Below, piece after piece: positions 1 to 8,702 of a stretch of 34,443 bases of DNA; positions within the stretch are counted from its first letter, which is position 1; every line of letters begins with the position of its first letter. Location of the stretch: positions 1-34,443 of the forward strand of contig DRQW01000205.1 in the NCBI GenBank assembly GCA_011371305.1, given 5' to 3'. Source of the DNA: Anaerolineae bacterium (lineage in GTDB: Bacteria > Chloroflexota > Anaerolineae > J102). The notes beneath the pieces are model-generated. The model was not told the origin of the DNA. It was given only the letters and a program-made list of their open reading frames with translations, and ran no database searches. The translations under genes were made by a program, and so were the position numbers.

Positions 1-255
1 GAGCTGGACCGCAAGGCGGTGTATGCCCGCTGGGGTTGGGATTGGGCGCATCTCATGCGAGAGCTTTATCAGCAACGGGAGGAGACCATGTGGAACCTGG
101 AGGATTTCGGTGGTCCTATCCTCCACCGCCAGTTTGAGGTCCAGGGCCAATGGCTCAGTCCCTATGATGTGTTAGCTGCACTGGCGTATGAAGAGCAAGC
201 GGTGGGTGATGTATTGTGGGCATGGCGTGATCGGATCGACTGGACGCAATCATGA
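1..255 (+). CDS. C-terminal part of a hypothetical protein, possibly DinB-like (5' end outside window)
   Basis: Frame is open from base 1 (ELDRKAVYARWGWDWAHLMRELYQQ...) to the stop at 255; its end overlaps the next ATG at 252 (ATGA). Family assignment is weak. Confidence 0.5.
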   Translation, partial: ELDRKAVYARWGWDWAHLMRELYQQREETMWNLEDFGGPILHRQFEVQGQWLSPYDVLAALAYEEQAVGDVLWAWRDRIDWTQS

Positions 256-809
256 GAGATTTGCAGACCATCGACGCATTGCGCGAAGGAACGGCCACGC
301 AGCAGGCCGCGTGGCGGGTGTTGGTTGCTTTGGGTATTTTGGAAATCCTGGCGCCCTTCCAAGCCCGGCTGGTGGGTACAATTCCCATCGATGTGGATAT
401 CCCAGGCAGCGATCTCGACATCATATGCCACGCACCTGACCTAGACGCGCTGGCCCGAACTTTGGAAGCCCACTTCAGCTATCTCCCAGACTTTCGTTTC
501 TCCCGTAAGCAACACTACAGGCAATCTGTGCTGATATGCGAGTTCAGGTATGGTGGATTTCCTATCCAGGTGTATGGTTCGCCCACGCCGGTGGCACGAC
601 AACGGGCCTGGGTGCATCTGGTCGCGGAGGCACACCTACTGGCGCAGGGCGGCGCGGCGGCCAAAGCCGCGGTGAGGGCATTGAAACTTGCCGGAGAAAA
701 GACAGAGCCCGCCTTTGCCCAGGTCTTTGGGCTGGCGGGCGACCCGTATGAGGTGTTATATGATTTGGGGATGAGGCTGCTTGGGATGGAGTGTGAGGGC
801 GATGATTAG
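252..809 (+). CDS. DUF4269-like nucleotidyltransferase-fold protein
   Basis: 185 aa with LVGTIPIDVDIPGSDLDIICHA, resembling the DUF4269 signature GTxPIxxDxPxSDLDI. Confidence 0.75.
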   Translation: MRDLQTIDALREGTATQQAAWRVLVALGILEILAPFQARLVGTIPIDVDIPGSDLDIICHAPDLDALARTLEAHFSYLPDFRFSRKQHYRQSVLICEFRYGGFPIQVYGSPTPVARQRAWVHLVAEAHLLAQGGAAAKAAVRALKLAGEKTEPAFAQVFGLAGDPYEVLYDLGMRLLGMECEGDD

Positions 810-1600
810 GACTGGGGTTCGGCAGCATCTGGGACACGCGCCCAGAAGTCAGGCTGGTGGCAAGGAATATCGTAGGGAGCGCAGACGATTTCCATGAAGC
901 GGGGGAGGAGTTTTTCGGTTTCCGGGCTGGGTTGGAAGGAATCCAGCATTTCCTGGATTTGCTCTTCGGTGAACAGATGGGCGTAAATATGGAGATAGCG
1001 GCGGAAACGCACAAGATGGTCTTCCAAATCGAGTTCAGGATGAAACTGGGTGGCCCAGATGGGCTTGCCAGGAATACGCATAGCTTCGTACGCGACTTTG
1101 TCGCTGTACGCCAGGGTGATCACGCCGGGCGGCATGACTTCTGCCCGTTCTTTGTGCCCAAGTTGGGCCATGAATTCATCGGGCAGGATGCCGAAAAGTT
1201 CGTCGTTCTTGGCTGCTTCGGTGAGGTAGATGGGAAATGTTCCGATCTCGGTGGTGTCGGGGTCGTTGACGATATTCCCTCCCAATGCCTGCACCATGAG
1301 CTGAAACCCAAAACAGGAGGCGAACATGGGTAGCCCCAAATCCACAATTTCACGCAAGCGTTGTAGGGTGGCGTCTTGATGAGGCAGATTCCATTTAGAA
1401 ACATCAAACTCCCCCGATCCACCCACGAGTACTGCCTTATGCGCTCGGACCTTTTCCAAAGATGGGGGGCCTTGTAACAGGTCATAGGGCACGATAGCGT
1501 CCAGAGGAACGCGTAATCGCTTGGCAAAAGAGACACGCTCTTCGTGGCGGGCGGGGTCTTCGGCCCGGCGGGCCTGCAGCAGTAGCAATTTCAGCGTCAT
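806..1600 (-). CDS. Type 1 glutamine amidotransferase (GATase1) family protein
   Basis: 264 aa; nucleophile elbow MFASCFGFQLMVQALGG and distal QFHPELD consistent with a Cys-His-Glu triad. Confidence 0.85.
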   Translation of the reverse strand: MTLKLLLLQARRAEDPARHEERVSFAKRLRVPLDAIVPYDLLQGPPSLEKVRAHKAVLVGGSGEFDVSKWNLPHQDATLQRLREIVDLGLPMFASCFGFQLMVQALGGNIVNDPDTTEIGTFPIYLTEAAKNDELFGILPDEFMAQLGHKERAEVMPPGVITLAYSDKVAYEAMRIPGKPIWATQFHPELDLEDHLVRFRRYLHIYAHLFTEEQIQEMLDSFQPSPETEKLLPRFMEIVCAPYDIPCHQPDFWARVPDAAEPQS

Positions 1601-1652
1601 TGCCGATCCTCGTTGCGTTTTGGTCTAAAATTGCAGATGAATCCGAACAGTG

Positions 1653-1682
1653 ATTATAATGGCTCCTCCCATGGATTGTAAA
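1653..1682 (-). promoter_or_regulatory. Putative sigma70-type promoter for the GATase gene
   Basis: Minus strand: TTTACA (1682-1677), 18-bp spacer, TATAAT (1658-1653), about 50 bp upstream of the ATG at 1600. Confidence 0.5.
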
Positions 1683-1780
1683 AACAACAGGCGTTTGTTT
1701 TCCTTATCGAAACCCCACGACGAACGTCACTTCGTTGGCTCTTCCGTTTTGCGTATTTTTTCAGTAGCTCCAGACAGCCG

Positions 1781-3106
1781 ATGAAAAACACACTGATTAT
1801 CGACCCAGCCATGGGTATGGCTGGGGATATGTTTTCCGCCGCACTTATTGGCCTGGGCGCCCCAGCGGATGCCATCCTGGGCGTCATGACGCGTACGGCC
1901 CGTCTGTTGGGTGAGGCCGAGATCCATGTCGAATGTATTCCCACACCAGAAGGCGATGGATATCGCCTGAAGGTGCATCTGGCCGCTAATGACCACGTGC
2001 TGCCCGAATCACGAGCTCGTAAGCTGCTGGAACAGGCCATTGAAGCAGAAGGATTGGCGAAGCCCTATGCTGAATTTGCCCGTCGTGCGCTGGCCATCCT
2101 TATTGACGCAGAACGGGAGGCGCACAGCAGCGGGCGGCTCGATTTCGGCGCCATGTACGTGCAGGCCATCGGCGTCGCTCATACGCCCTATCATCATACT
2201 CATGAAGAGCATGACCATGCCCACTCCCATCCACATGCTCATTTACATACTCACCACCATCATGACCACCATCATCCGGACGCCCCCTATCAACCAGGGG
2301 TAGATACCGAAGGCGAGTTCTTTATCGAGGTCTTTCCTGAATTCGCGACCGGTCTTGCAGAAATCGACACCTTTTCCCACGTGTTCGTTCTCTCCTGGAT
2401 GCATCACAGCACGGGATATGCTCTGCAGGTGACGCCTCCCTGGCAACAAGGAGAAAAAAAGTGGGTGGGATTGTTCGCCAGCCGTTCGCCCAATCGCCCC
2501 AACCCTATTGGTCTGACCTTAACTGAGGTACGGGGAGTCGAAGGCAATCGGTTGATGACCGGGCCGCTGGATCTGTTCGATGGCACACCTATCATTGACA
2601 TTAAGCCCCATGTGCGATCCCTGGACCAGACCGGGGTAGGAGATGATGGTTGGTTGGCTGAGACCAATCATCTGGAGTTGCACCGAAGGGGCATCCCGCA
2701 CAGTCATGCGGGCGAAGAGGCCATGCTGCACGAGGCTCAAGACATACTGTTGGATGTGATGGGCGCGGCTACGGGGTTGCAGCAGTTAGGCATCGATATG
2801 AGTACGGTGACCTGTCTCATCCCTGTGGCCGTGGGCGGCGGTGTCATCAATTTCAGCCACGGCATCTTGCCCGCACCTGCGCCCGCCACCATAGCTATCC
2901 TCAAGCACCATCGCATCCCCCACGTGGCTGGGCCGGTGGACGTGGAGCTGCTGACGCCGACCGGTGCGGCCATCTTGGCTGCTCTGCATCCCCTTTGGCG
3001 GTGCCGTGAACCTCTGCCAGAGGCTCGTGTTCTGGCACGCGGTATGGGCCTGGGGACGAAAAATTTGCGGCCTCTCAACGCGCTGCGGTTGGCGCTGATG
3101 TCATAA
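1781..3106 (+). CDS. LarC-like (DUF111) protein with an internal TrmO/TsaA tRNA methyltransferase domain and a His-rich loop
   Basis: N-terminus LIIDPAMGMAGDMFSAALIGLG and C-terminal part VGGGVINFSHGILPAPAPATIAILK...VELLTPTGAAILAAL match the LarC N-terminal region; the middle MYVQAIGVAHTPY...APYQPG...GLFASRSPNRPNPIGLTLTEV...DLFDGTPIIDIKPHV matches TrmO. Confidence 0.85.
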   Translation: MKNTLIIDPAMGMAGDMFSAALIGLGAPADAILGVMTRTARLLGEAEIHVECIPTPEGDGYRLKVHLAANDHVLPESRARKLLEQAIEAEGLAKPYAEFARRALAILIDAEREAHSSGRLDFGAMYVQAIGVAHTPYHHTHEEHDHAHSHPHAHLHTHHHHDHHHPDAPYQPGVDTEGEFFIEVFPEFATGLAEIDTFSHVFVLSWMHHSTGYALQVTPPWQQGEKKWVGLFASRSPNRPNPIGLTLTEVRGVEGNRLMTGPLDLFDGTPIIDIKPHVRSLDQTGVGDDGWLAETNHLELHRRGIPHSHAGEEAMLHEAQDILLDVMGAATGLQQLGIDMSTVTCLIPVAVGGGVINFSHGILPAPAPATIAILKHHRIPHVAGPVDVELLTPTGAAILAALHPLWRCREPLPEARVLARGMGLGTKNLRPLNALRLALMS

Positions 3107-3130
3107 AGCTGTCACTCGTCAGGCGCCATG

Positions 3131-4363
3131 TCAGTCCTGCGTCCATACAGGCAGATAGGCCCGATAGGCCCGCGAAGGTAGCCGCTGCCATAGCGTCGGG
3201 TCCTCACCCCCCAACCGCCATAAAATGACCCCGCGTAGGCTTGCATCCGCGGCCAGTTGCGCTCGCGCGGCTACACTGTCCGCATTGGCGAACACCACCG
3301 TGTGCTCTCCATCTCCATAGCTGAACCAAGGCTCCCGCACCAGTCCTCGATCATCGGCCTCCCACCATTGCAGGTCTGCGTTATGCTCCAGCCGCATCGC
3401 TTCTGCCTCCTCCCACACCAGAGCCTGCCCTGTCATATCCGCCAGGCTCAGTGGCACCCACAAGGGTTTGCTCTCGTCCCACCAGTCGTAACCATAGAGG
3501 TGGATGCCTAAGACCAGCTTGTCGGCCGGGGCCTGGGATCTGGCGTAATCGATGACCCGCTGCACCCAGTGGATGGGCGCGATGGGGCCAGGTGGGTCGC
3601 TGCCTATACAACCTGTCCGCCAGCACCAGCCATAGGTCATGATGCGCATCTCGTCTGCGGCCGCGGCCAGCGCCCGGTAATCCTGCGCGCCCGGCCCGTC
3701 CCAGCCTGCCGCGTCGAAGGTCTTGGGTTGCACGGTGATGGTGAGCAGCTTGCCTCGCGCGTGGAGATCGTCGGCCAGGGCCTGGACCCAGACTGAAAAT
3801 CGATCCTTATCTTCAGCCCACATCCCTTCGTAATCCAAGTCGATGCCGTCGTAATCGTATTGGCTGACCTCATTCACGATGGCCTGACGATGAGACGCGG
3901 CCAGGGCGTCATCAGTGAGGATGGCGTGGATGCGGTCGCCATGGTATTGATTGCTGATTGTGGGGATGACGCGTACGCCCGCGAAGCGGGCTTCCCGCAA
4001 CAGGGAGGAATCGCGAGCGCCCTGCAGGGGAGCAAGCGCACCATCCGTGCTTACGCCATACCAGAAGGGACTGATCGCATCGAGTTGACTGGCATGGGCG
4101 CGAAAGGACGCCCAGGCGGCTTCGGTATCCCAAGAGGTGGGCATCCAGGCCGAAACCTGCAGGCGGATGGGGGGAGGGAGGGGAGAGGCTAGGAGGGCTG
4201 CCGCTCGAGTGGGGAGGGGATGTGGGGATGCGTGAAGGCTGATGAGTGGGAGTAATCCGAGCAAGAAAAGGGTGTGCGCATAGCCTGGCACTATCTTGCC
4301 AACCACTGCTTCACTCCAAACCTTAGAAATGACTATTTTCAACACCTGTAACAACCGGTTCAT
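3131..4363 (-). CDS. Glycoside hydrolase family 18 protein (YaaH/spore germination-type)
   Basis: Catalytic motif YDGIDLDYEGM (DGxDxDxE) and downstream GH18-like features; N-terminal hydrophobic segment. Start overlaps the fmt stop by 4 nt (ATGA). Confidence 0.85.
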   Translation of the reverse strand: MNRLLQVLKIVISKVWSEAVVGKIVPGYAHTLFLLGLLPLISLHASPHPLPTRAAALLASPLPPPIRLQVSAWMPTSWDTEAAWASFRAHASQLDAISPFWYGVSTDGALAPLQGARDSSLLREARFAGVRVIPTISNQYHGDRIHAILTDDALAASHRQAIVNEVSQYDYDGIDLDYEGMWAEDKDRFSVWVQALADDLHARGKLLTITVQPKTFDAAGWDGPGAQDYRALAAAADEMRIMTYGWCWRTGCIGSDPPGPIAPIHWVQRVIDYARSQAPADKLVLGIHLYGYDWWDESKPLWVPLSLADMTGQALVWEEAEAMRLEHNADLQWWEADDRGLVREPWFSYGDGEHTVVFANADSVAARAQLAADASLRGVILWRLGGEDPTLWQRLPSRAYRAYLPVWTQD

Positions 4364-5292
4364 TCGCCCAACCTCGTACCAATGAAATCAGGCCGACCAC
4401 GCAAGAAGGCATCGATAGGCAACATTTTCTTACCCGGCAATTGCGCCTGTTCGATGATCAACAAACCCTGGCCGGTGCCCACAGCGACCTTCTTATCCCA
4501 GGCGATGACCCGGCCTGGCTCCGCTTCGCCCTCGGCCACGGACGCGGCCCCGATCTTCAGAGGCTGGCCCGCCCAGGTGGTGAATGCGCCCGGCCAGGGC
4601 TGATAGGCCCGCACCATGCGTTCGATCTCGGCCGCGGGCCGGGTCCAATCGATCCGGGCGTGCTCCTTCTTCACCAATCGGCAGATTGTGACGCCCTCTG
4701 TGGGCTGAGGTCTGGGACGGATTTTGCCTTCGAGATAGCAAGGCAGGGTCTCAATCAGCAGATCCGCCCCCAACCGGGCCAACCGGGCGCTCAGGCTTCC
4801 CGTGGTATCGTCCGGTCGGATGGGCTCGGCCTGCTGGCTGAGGATGGGGCCCGTGTCCATGCCCTCGTCCATCTGCATGATGGTGACGCCGGTGAGGGGA
4901 TCGTCGGCGAGGATGGCCGCGGTGATAGGCGAAGCACCCCGCCAGCGGGGGAGCAGGGAAGCATGGACATTGACACAGCCATGTTTGGGCAGGGCTAGTA
5001 CGTTGGGGCGCAGGATCTGGCCGTAGGCGGTGACGACGATAAGGTCGGGTTGCAGTGCAGCCAGGGTTTCGAAAGCATTGGGTTCGTGTAGTCTTTTGGG
5101 TTGAAGGATAACAGGGATGCCCGCTGCCAGGGCGGCTTCCTTGACGGGCGGTGGAGTTAGTTTGCGTCCGCGGCCTGCTTTGCGGTCAGGTTGGGTTACG
5201 ACGCCCACGACGTGAAAGTCGGGATGATCGAGGAGTGCTTGCAGGGAGGGAACCGCAATTTCGGGCGTTCCCATGAAGACGGTGCGGATCAT
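4360..5292 (-). CDS. fmt: Methionyl-tRNA formyltransferase
   Basis: MIRTVFMGTPEIAVPSLQALL..., VNVHASLLPRWRGASPITAAIL, GVTIMQMDEGMDTGPIL. Start set to the internal ATG at 5292 rather than the ORF-track start at 5421. Confidence 0.95.
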   Translation of the reverse strand: MIRTVFMGTPEIAVPSLQALLDHPDFHVVGVVTQPDRKAGRGRKLTPPPVKEAALAAGIPVILQPKRLHEPNAFETLAALQPDLIVVTAYGQILRPNVLALPKHGCVNVHASLLPRWRGASPITAAILADDPLTGVTIMQMDEGMDTGPILSQQAEPIRPDDTTGSLSARLARLGADLLIETLPCYLEGKIRPRPQPTEGVTICRLVKKEHARIDWTRPAAEIERMVRAYQPWPGAFTTWAGQPLKIGAASVAEGEAEPGRVIAWDKKVAVGTGQGLLIIEQAQLPGKKMLPIDAFLRGRPDFIGTRLGE

Positions 5293-5507
5293 GGTAGTGT
5301 TGGCTAGGGTTGGAGGGTATCGGGAATAATGCTTTGCTGTAGAGCCGCTCGCTGATTCCGACGAAAAATGATGATCAGTGGCTCGGTAACCTGAAAGACC
5401 AGGGAAACCAGGTAGCGTCATTATCCTCCCGGTCTACTGGTTTACAGGCTTTCCAGTTTGCAGACCTTTACTATCTGAGTCTTTCTGTGTATTTATCCGT
5501 GTTTTCT

Positions 5508-6440
5508 TCAAAACAACAAAAGCAAACCACCGAAGAGGCCGGTGAGAACAGTGGCAAGATAGATAATCAATGACATGGCGATGGCCTGTTCGGGCAAGGC
5601 GCCGATTTGGGTGAACAGGCCCACATAACTCAATTCCCGTACACCAATGCCACCAATGGAGGGTAGGAGTAAGGCCAGGGAGACCAAAGGTGTGAACACG
5701 AGGTAGTCGATGAGACTTGCCTGAATGCCCACGGCCAAACCCGCGGTCATGTTGATAAGGATCCAGGAGGCGTTGAAGATGAGAGAAATCATCATGGCTC
5801 GTCCCAGGATGCGACTGTCATAATCTTGCAACGCTTCATAGAGGGAACGCAGGCTTTTCATACTCACGATACGCCGACCAAACCCATCGGGGAACAAACG
5901 CAGAATGTGATCCCGTAGCCATTGAATGAGGGTGCGTTGGCGTAGAAGCCAGAAGCCCGCGATACTGCCGAAGAAAGCCGCCAGGATGAACAGCGGAATC
6001 AGGGGATGGATATCGGCCCGGTTGAACGGTATGGCCAGGACGCCAATGCCCAACAGCACAAGGATGCCCAACAGCCGGTCGAGCACGACCGTCCCCACCG
6101 CACCTCCTGGGTCATCCGTCGCTTTAGCGAGATATACCGATTTGGCCACATCGCCGCCGAAGCCTGTAGGGAGGAGGGTATTGAAGAACGCGCCGATGTA
6201 GTACCAGCGTGCCAGGCTTCCGAACCCCACAATCATACCTCGGGCCTGAACTAGCACCTGCCAGCGCATAGTGCGCAATAGGATGCTGAAGGCGAAAAGG
6301 AGGACAGTGATGACCACCCACCAGGGATTGGCGTGGGTGATTACGTTCCCCAGCGAGGGTAGGTCAATACGGGCGAGGAGAAACAGAATCAGCCCCAGGC
6401 TGATAGCGGCTTTGAGGAGCGTTTTCCAATGGCGGGTCAT
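5508..6440 (-). CDS. Lysylphosphatidylglycerol synthase TM-region/UPF0104-like flippase-family membrane protein
   Basis: Multi-TM protein; W.V....L....R..RW..L.....YY.G.F.N..LP...GGD..R/K pattern (GAFFNTLLPTGFGGDVAKSVYLAK). Start set to ATG at 6440. Confidence 0.75.
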   Translation of the reverse strand: MTRHWKTLLKAAISLGLILFLLARIDLPSLGNVITHANPWWVVITVLLFAFSILLRTMRWQVLVQARGMIVGFGSLARWYYIGAFFNTLLPTGFGGDVAKSVYLAKATDDPGGAVGTVVLDRLLGILVLLGIGVLAIPFNRADIHPLIPLFILAAFFGSIAGFWLLRQRTLIQWLRDHILRLFPDGFGRRIVSMKSLRSLYEALQDYDSRILGRAMMISLIFNASWILINMTAGLAVGIQASLIDYLVFTPLVSLALLLPSIGGIGVRELSYVGLFTQIGALPEQAIAMSLIIYLATVLTGLFGGLLLLF

Positions 6441-6507
6441 AGCTCCGGCATTGTGCCACAACCTGGGGCGAGGGGCAAAACAGTATTCCGTCTTCAGTGA
6501 ACAGGTA

Positions 6508-7785
6508 TCAGTTGGTACGTTGGACCGTGCCCATGGGGAAGCCGTCGGTACGGGTTTCCATGTCTTGGGAGCCGTGGTCGCCCACGTCTTCGATACGTTC
6601 ATCGATGAAAGGCTTCAGGGCAAAGGGAAGGGGGCTGTAATCTGGTTCGGGCTCAATGCTGATGACGGCCGCGTAGCCGGAGGTGAGGTCGATCGGCGGG
6701 TTGATGAAGTCCTGGCCAGGGAAGCTGGGGCCCGGTTTAGGGCCGGCTGTAGGACCGTTGCCATCGCTATCAGCCATGTCACCCGAGGTGAAGCGCCCAG
6801 TAGAAATAGGGCCGTCAGGACCCACGACCCAGCCTTCGTACACCCAGCCCTGAGGAAGATCGGGCAATTTCAGGTTAGGCCACCAAATGCCCTTGCGGTA
6901 ATCTTTCGCTGCCATCTCGCTGGACGGTGCGCCCAGGATGTAAGATACCTGTACTCCGTTGAAATCAACACCCAAGGCCAGGGAATGACTCACGGTTAAG
7001 GTGGCCGTGTCGTCTCTGAAATCGCCACCAAGGATGTGGATTGCGCTGGGAGCAGGGTTCTCGTCGGGATTGGGTTCGATGGTGAGGACGAAAGCGGTAG
7101 CGTTCTTCAGGGCGTGGGCGTCTACCGGGAATTCGGTGGTGCTGGCCATGCCCTTATCATCCACGGTGAATACGCCGGTAGTGACGGGCTTCCCGTTCAC
7201 GATGAGCCAACCTTCATAAGCCCAATCTGGGCCTAAATTCGGAAAATTCGTGAAAGAAAGCGTTAGTGTTCCTTTCATCATGGCGTCCTCAGAATCCATG
7301 CCGCCATCCTTCTTTTCCATGCTTCCGTCGGAACTCATCTCGCCATCTTCCTTTTTCATGGACTCATCCGATGCCATGGCGTCATCCTTTTGTTCCATGG
7401 TGTTATCCGAAGCCATGCTGTCGTCTTCTTTTTCCATGGACGCATCCGAAGTCATGTCGCCATCTTTTTTCTCCATGGATGCCTCCGAGGCCATACTCCC
7501 ATCCTTCTCCATGCTTTCGTTGTCCATGTCTTCCTTTTCTTCGTCATGGCTCATGTCTTGCGCTTTATCCATACTGTCATCGTTGGTCATGGCGTCTTCT
7601 TTCGCCATCGTATCTTCTTTGCCCATCGTGTCATTTTTACTCATGGCATCATCCTTGTCCATGCTATCATCGGACATGGTGGCAGAAACAGATGTGGAGC
7701 TGGGTTCTTGAGACCGAGCACAGGCCGAGATGACGATAGCGGCAGTTAGTAGTACAATAAGGGAAAGTAGCAGTCGTTTTTTCAT
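6508..7785 (-). CDS. Lipoprotein with Met-rich MxKxD-like repeats and two anti-sigma-K-factor-like (EGWL...G.FTV) domains
   Basis: Signal peptide with VISAC lipobox; 23 Met in residues 37-170; paired modules WAYEGWLIVNGKPVTTGVFTVDDKG and WVYEGWVVGPDGPISTGRFTSGD. Confidence 0.75.
   Translation of the reverse strand: MKKRLLLSLIVLLTAAIVISACARSQEPSSTSVSATMSDDSMDKDDAMSKNDTMGKEDTMAKEDAMTNDDSMDKAQDMSHDEEKEDMDNESMEKDGSMASEASMEKKDGDMTSDASMEKEDDSMASDNTMEQKDDAMASDESMKKEDGEMSSDGSMEKKDGGMDSEDAMMKGTLTLSFTNFPNLGPDWAYEGWLIVNGKPVTTGVFTVDDKGMASTTEFPVDAHALKNATAFVLTIEPNPDENPAPSAIHILGGDFRDDTATLTVSHSLALGVDFNGVQVSYILGAPSSEMAAKDYRKGIWWPNLKLPDLPQGWVYEGWVVGPDGPISTGRFTSGDMADSDGNGPTAGPKPGPSFPGQDFINPPIDLTSGYAAVISIEPEPDYSPLPFALKPFIDERIEDVGDHGSQDMETRTDGFPMGTVQRTN
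7276..7677 (-). repeat. Coding tandem repeat of Met-rich units (18-bp hexads, then 5 x 39-bp units)
   Basis: Met at residues 37,42,48,54,60,66,72,78,87,92,98,104,111,117,124,130,137,143,150,156,163,169,170; the 7/6 alternation gives 13-residue units at 7282-7476. Confidence 0.85.
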
Positions 7786-7854
7786 GGTGCGTTCCTTTTG
7801 AGTGAGGTTGAGGTCAGGCCATCAGTGCCGTTATCCCCACCTTCGCCCAAGCCT

Positions 7855-7919
7855 CTTACAGACTTGCGACGGATATCTTACAATTCCCTTACGCTACTTT
7901 TCTGTAAGGCTTTTGTAAG
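7855..7919. promoter_or_regulatory. Candidate response-regulator binding region with phased CTTACA/TGTAAG boxes
   Basis: CTTACA at 7855 and 7877, CTTACg at 7888, TGTAAG at 7903 and 7914: spacings of 22, 11 and 11 bp, between divergent genes. Confidence 0.5.
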
Positions 7920-7941
7920 AATTCCCGATTTCACTGAGACC

Positions 7942-8640
7942 ATGACGACACAACCTTTAATTTTGGTAGTTGAAGATGAACCGAGCATCGCCGAAGTGAC
8001 CCGCCTCTATTTGCAGCGTGCGGGTTATCGGGTGGAAGTGTTGGGTGATGGCGCTGCCGCGCTGGAGTATCTCGCCCGAGAGTCACCTGATCTTGTGGTG
8101 CTCGATTTGATGTTGCCTGGGGTGGATGGATTGGAGATCACCCGTTGGTTGCGGGCCCGGAGCGAAACGCCTATCATCATGCTCACAGCCCGGCGTGAGG
8201 AGACCGACCGGGTGCTGGGCTTTGAGATGGGCGCGGATGACTACGTGGTCAAGCCCTTCAGCCCCAGGGAACTGGTGAGCCGGGTACGCGCGGTGCTACG
8301 CCGTACCCAGGGCACGGGGAGTTCGCCCGTGCAGGCCCAGCGCGTCCTGGAATTCGATGGCTTGGTTATCGATCCCAACACTCGCCAAGTACAGGTACGC
8401 GAGGAGGATGTCGCGCTCACAGCCCGTGAATTCGATCTGCTTTATCTGCTGGCCCGCCATCCCCGTCAGGTTTTTAATCGGGATCAGCTTCTCGATCTCG
8501 TATGGGGCGTGAATGAATTCATCGACCCCAGCACCGTGACGGTTCATGTACGCCGTCTACGCGAGAAGATCGAGCCCGATCCCTCCAAGCCCCGCTACAT
8601 CCTTACCGTCTGGGGTGTTGGCTACAAGTTCGAACCCTAA
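7942..8640 (+). CDS. OmpR/PhoB-family two-component response regulator
   Basis: LILVVEDEPSIAEV, DLVVLDLMLPGVDG, KPFSPRELVSRVRAVLRR, winged-helix C-terminus TVTVHVRRLREKIEPDPSKPRYILTVWGVGYKF. Start set to ATG at 7942. Confidence 0.92.
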   Translation: MTTQPLILVVEDEPSIAEVTRLYLQRAGYRVEVLGDGAAALEYLARESPDLVVLDLMLPGVDGLEITRWLRARSETPIIMLTARREETDRVLGFEMGADDYVVKPFSPRELVSRVRAVLRRTQGTGSSPVQAQRVLEFDGLVIDPNTRQVQVREEDVALTAREFDLLYLLARHPRQVFNRDQLLDLVWGVNEFIDPSTVTVHVRRLREKIEPDPSKPRYILTVWGVGYKFEP

Positions 8641-8702
8641 TTTGGGCTTCATTGAAAAACCGTTCTCATTCGCCAAGTTGCAAAAGCGCCAAGGTAAAAA
8701 AC

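Noticed and set aside
2153-2640. TrmO as a separate gene starting at the internal ATG (MYVQAIGV...)
   Set aside because: The reading frame is continuous from the LarC part before it to the LarC part after it, with no stop, so a single nested fusion is the simplest reading, although internal initiation is not excluded.
6271-6999. 242-aa plus-strand ORF
   Set aside because: Runs antisense across the flippase-like and lipoprotein genes; no recognisable family.
7250-7711. Plus-strand Ser/Met/Phe-rich ORFs (153-155 aa) opposite the Met-rich lipoprotein
   Set aside because: They are the antisense image of the repetitive Met-rich coding tract; no independent start signal or recognisable domain.
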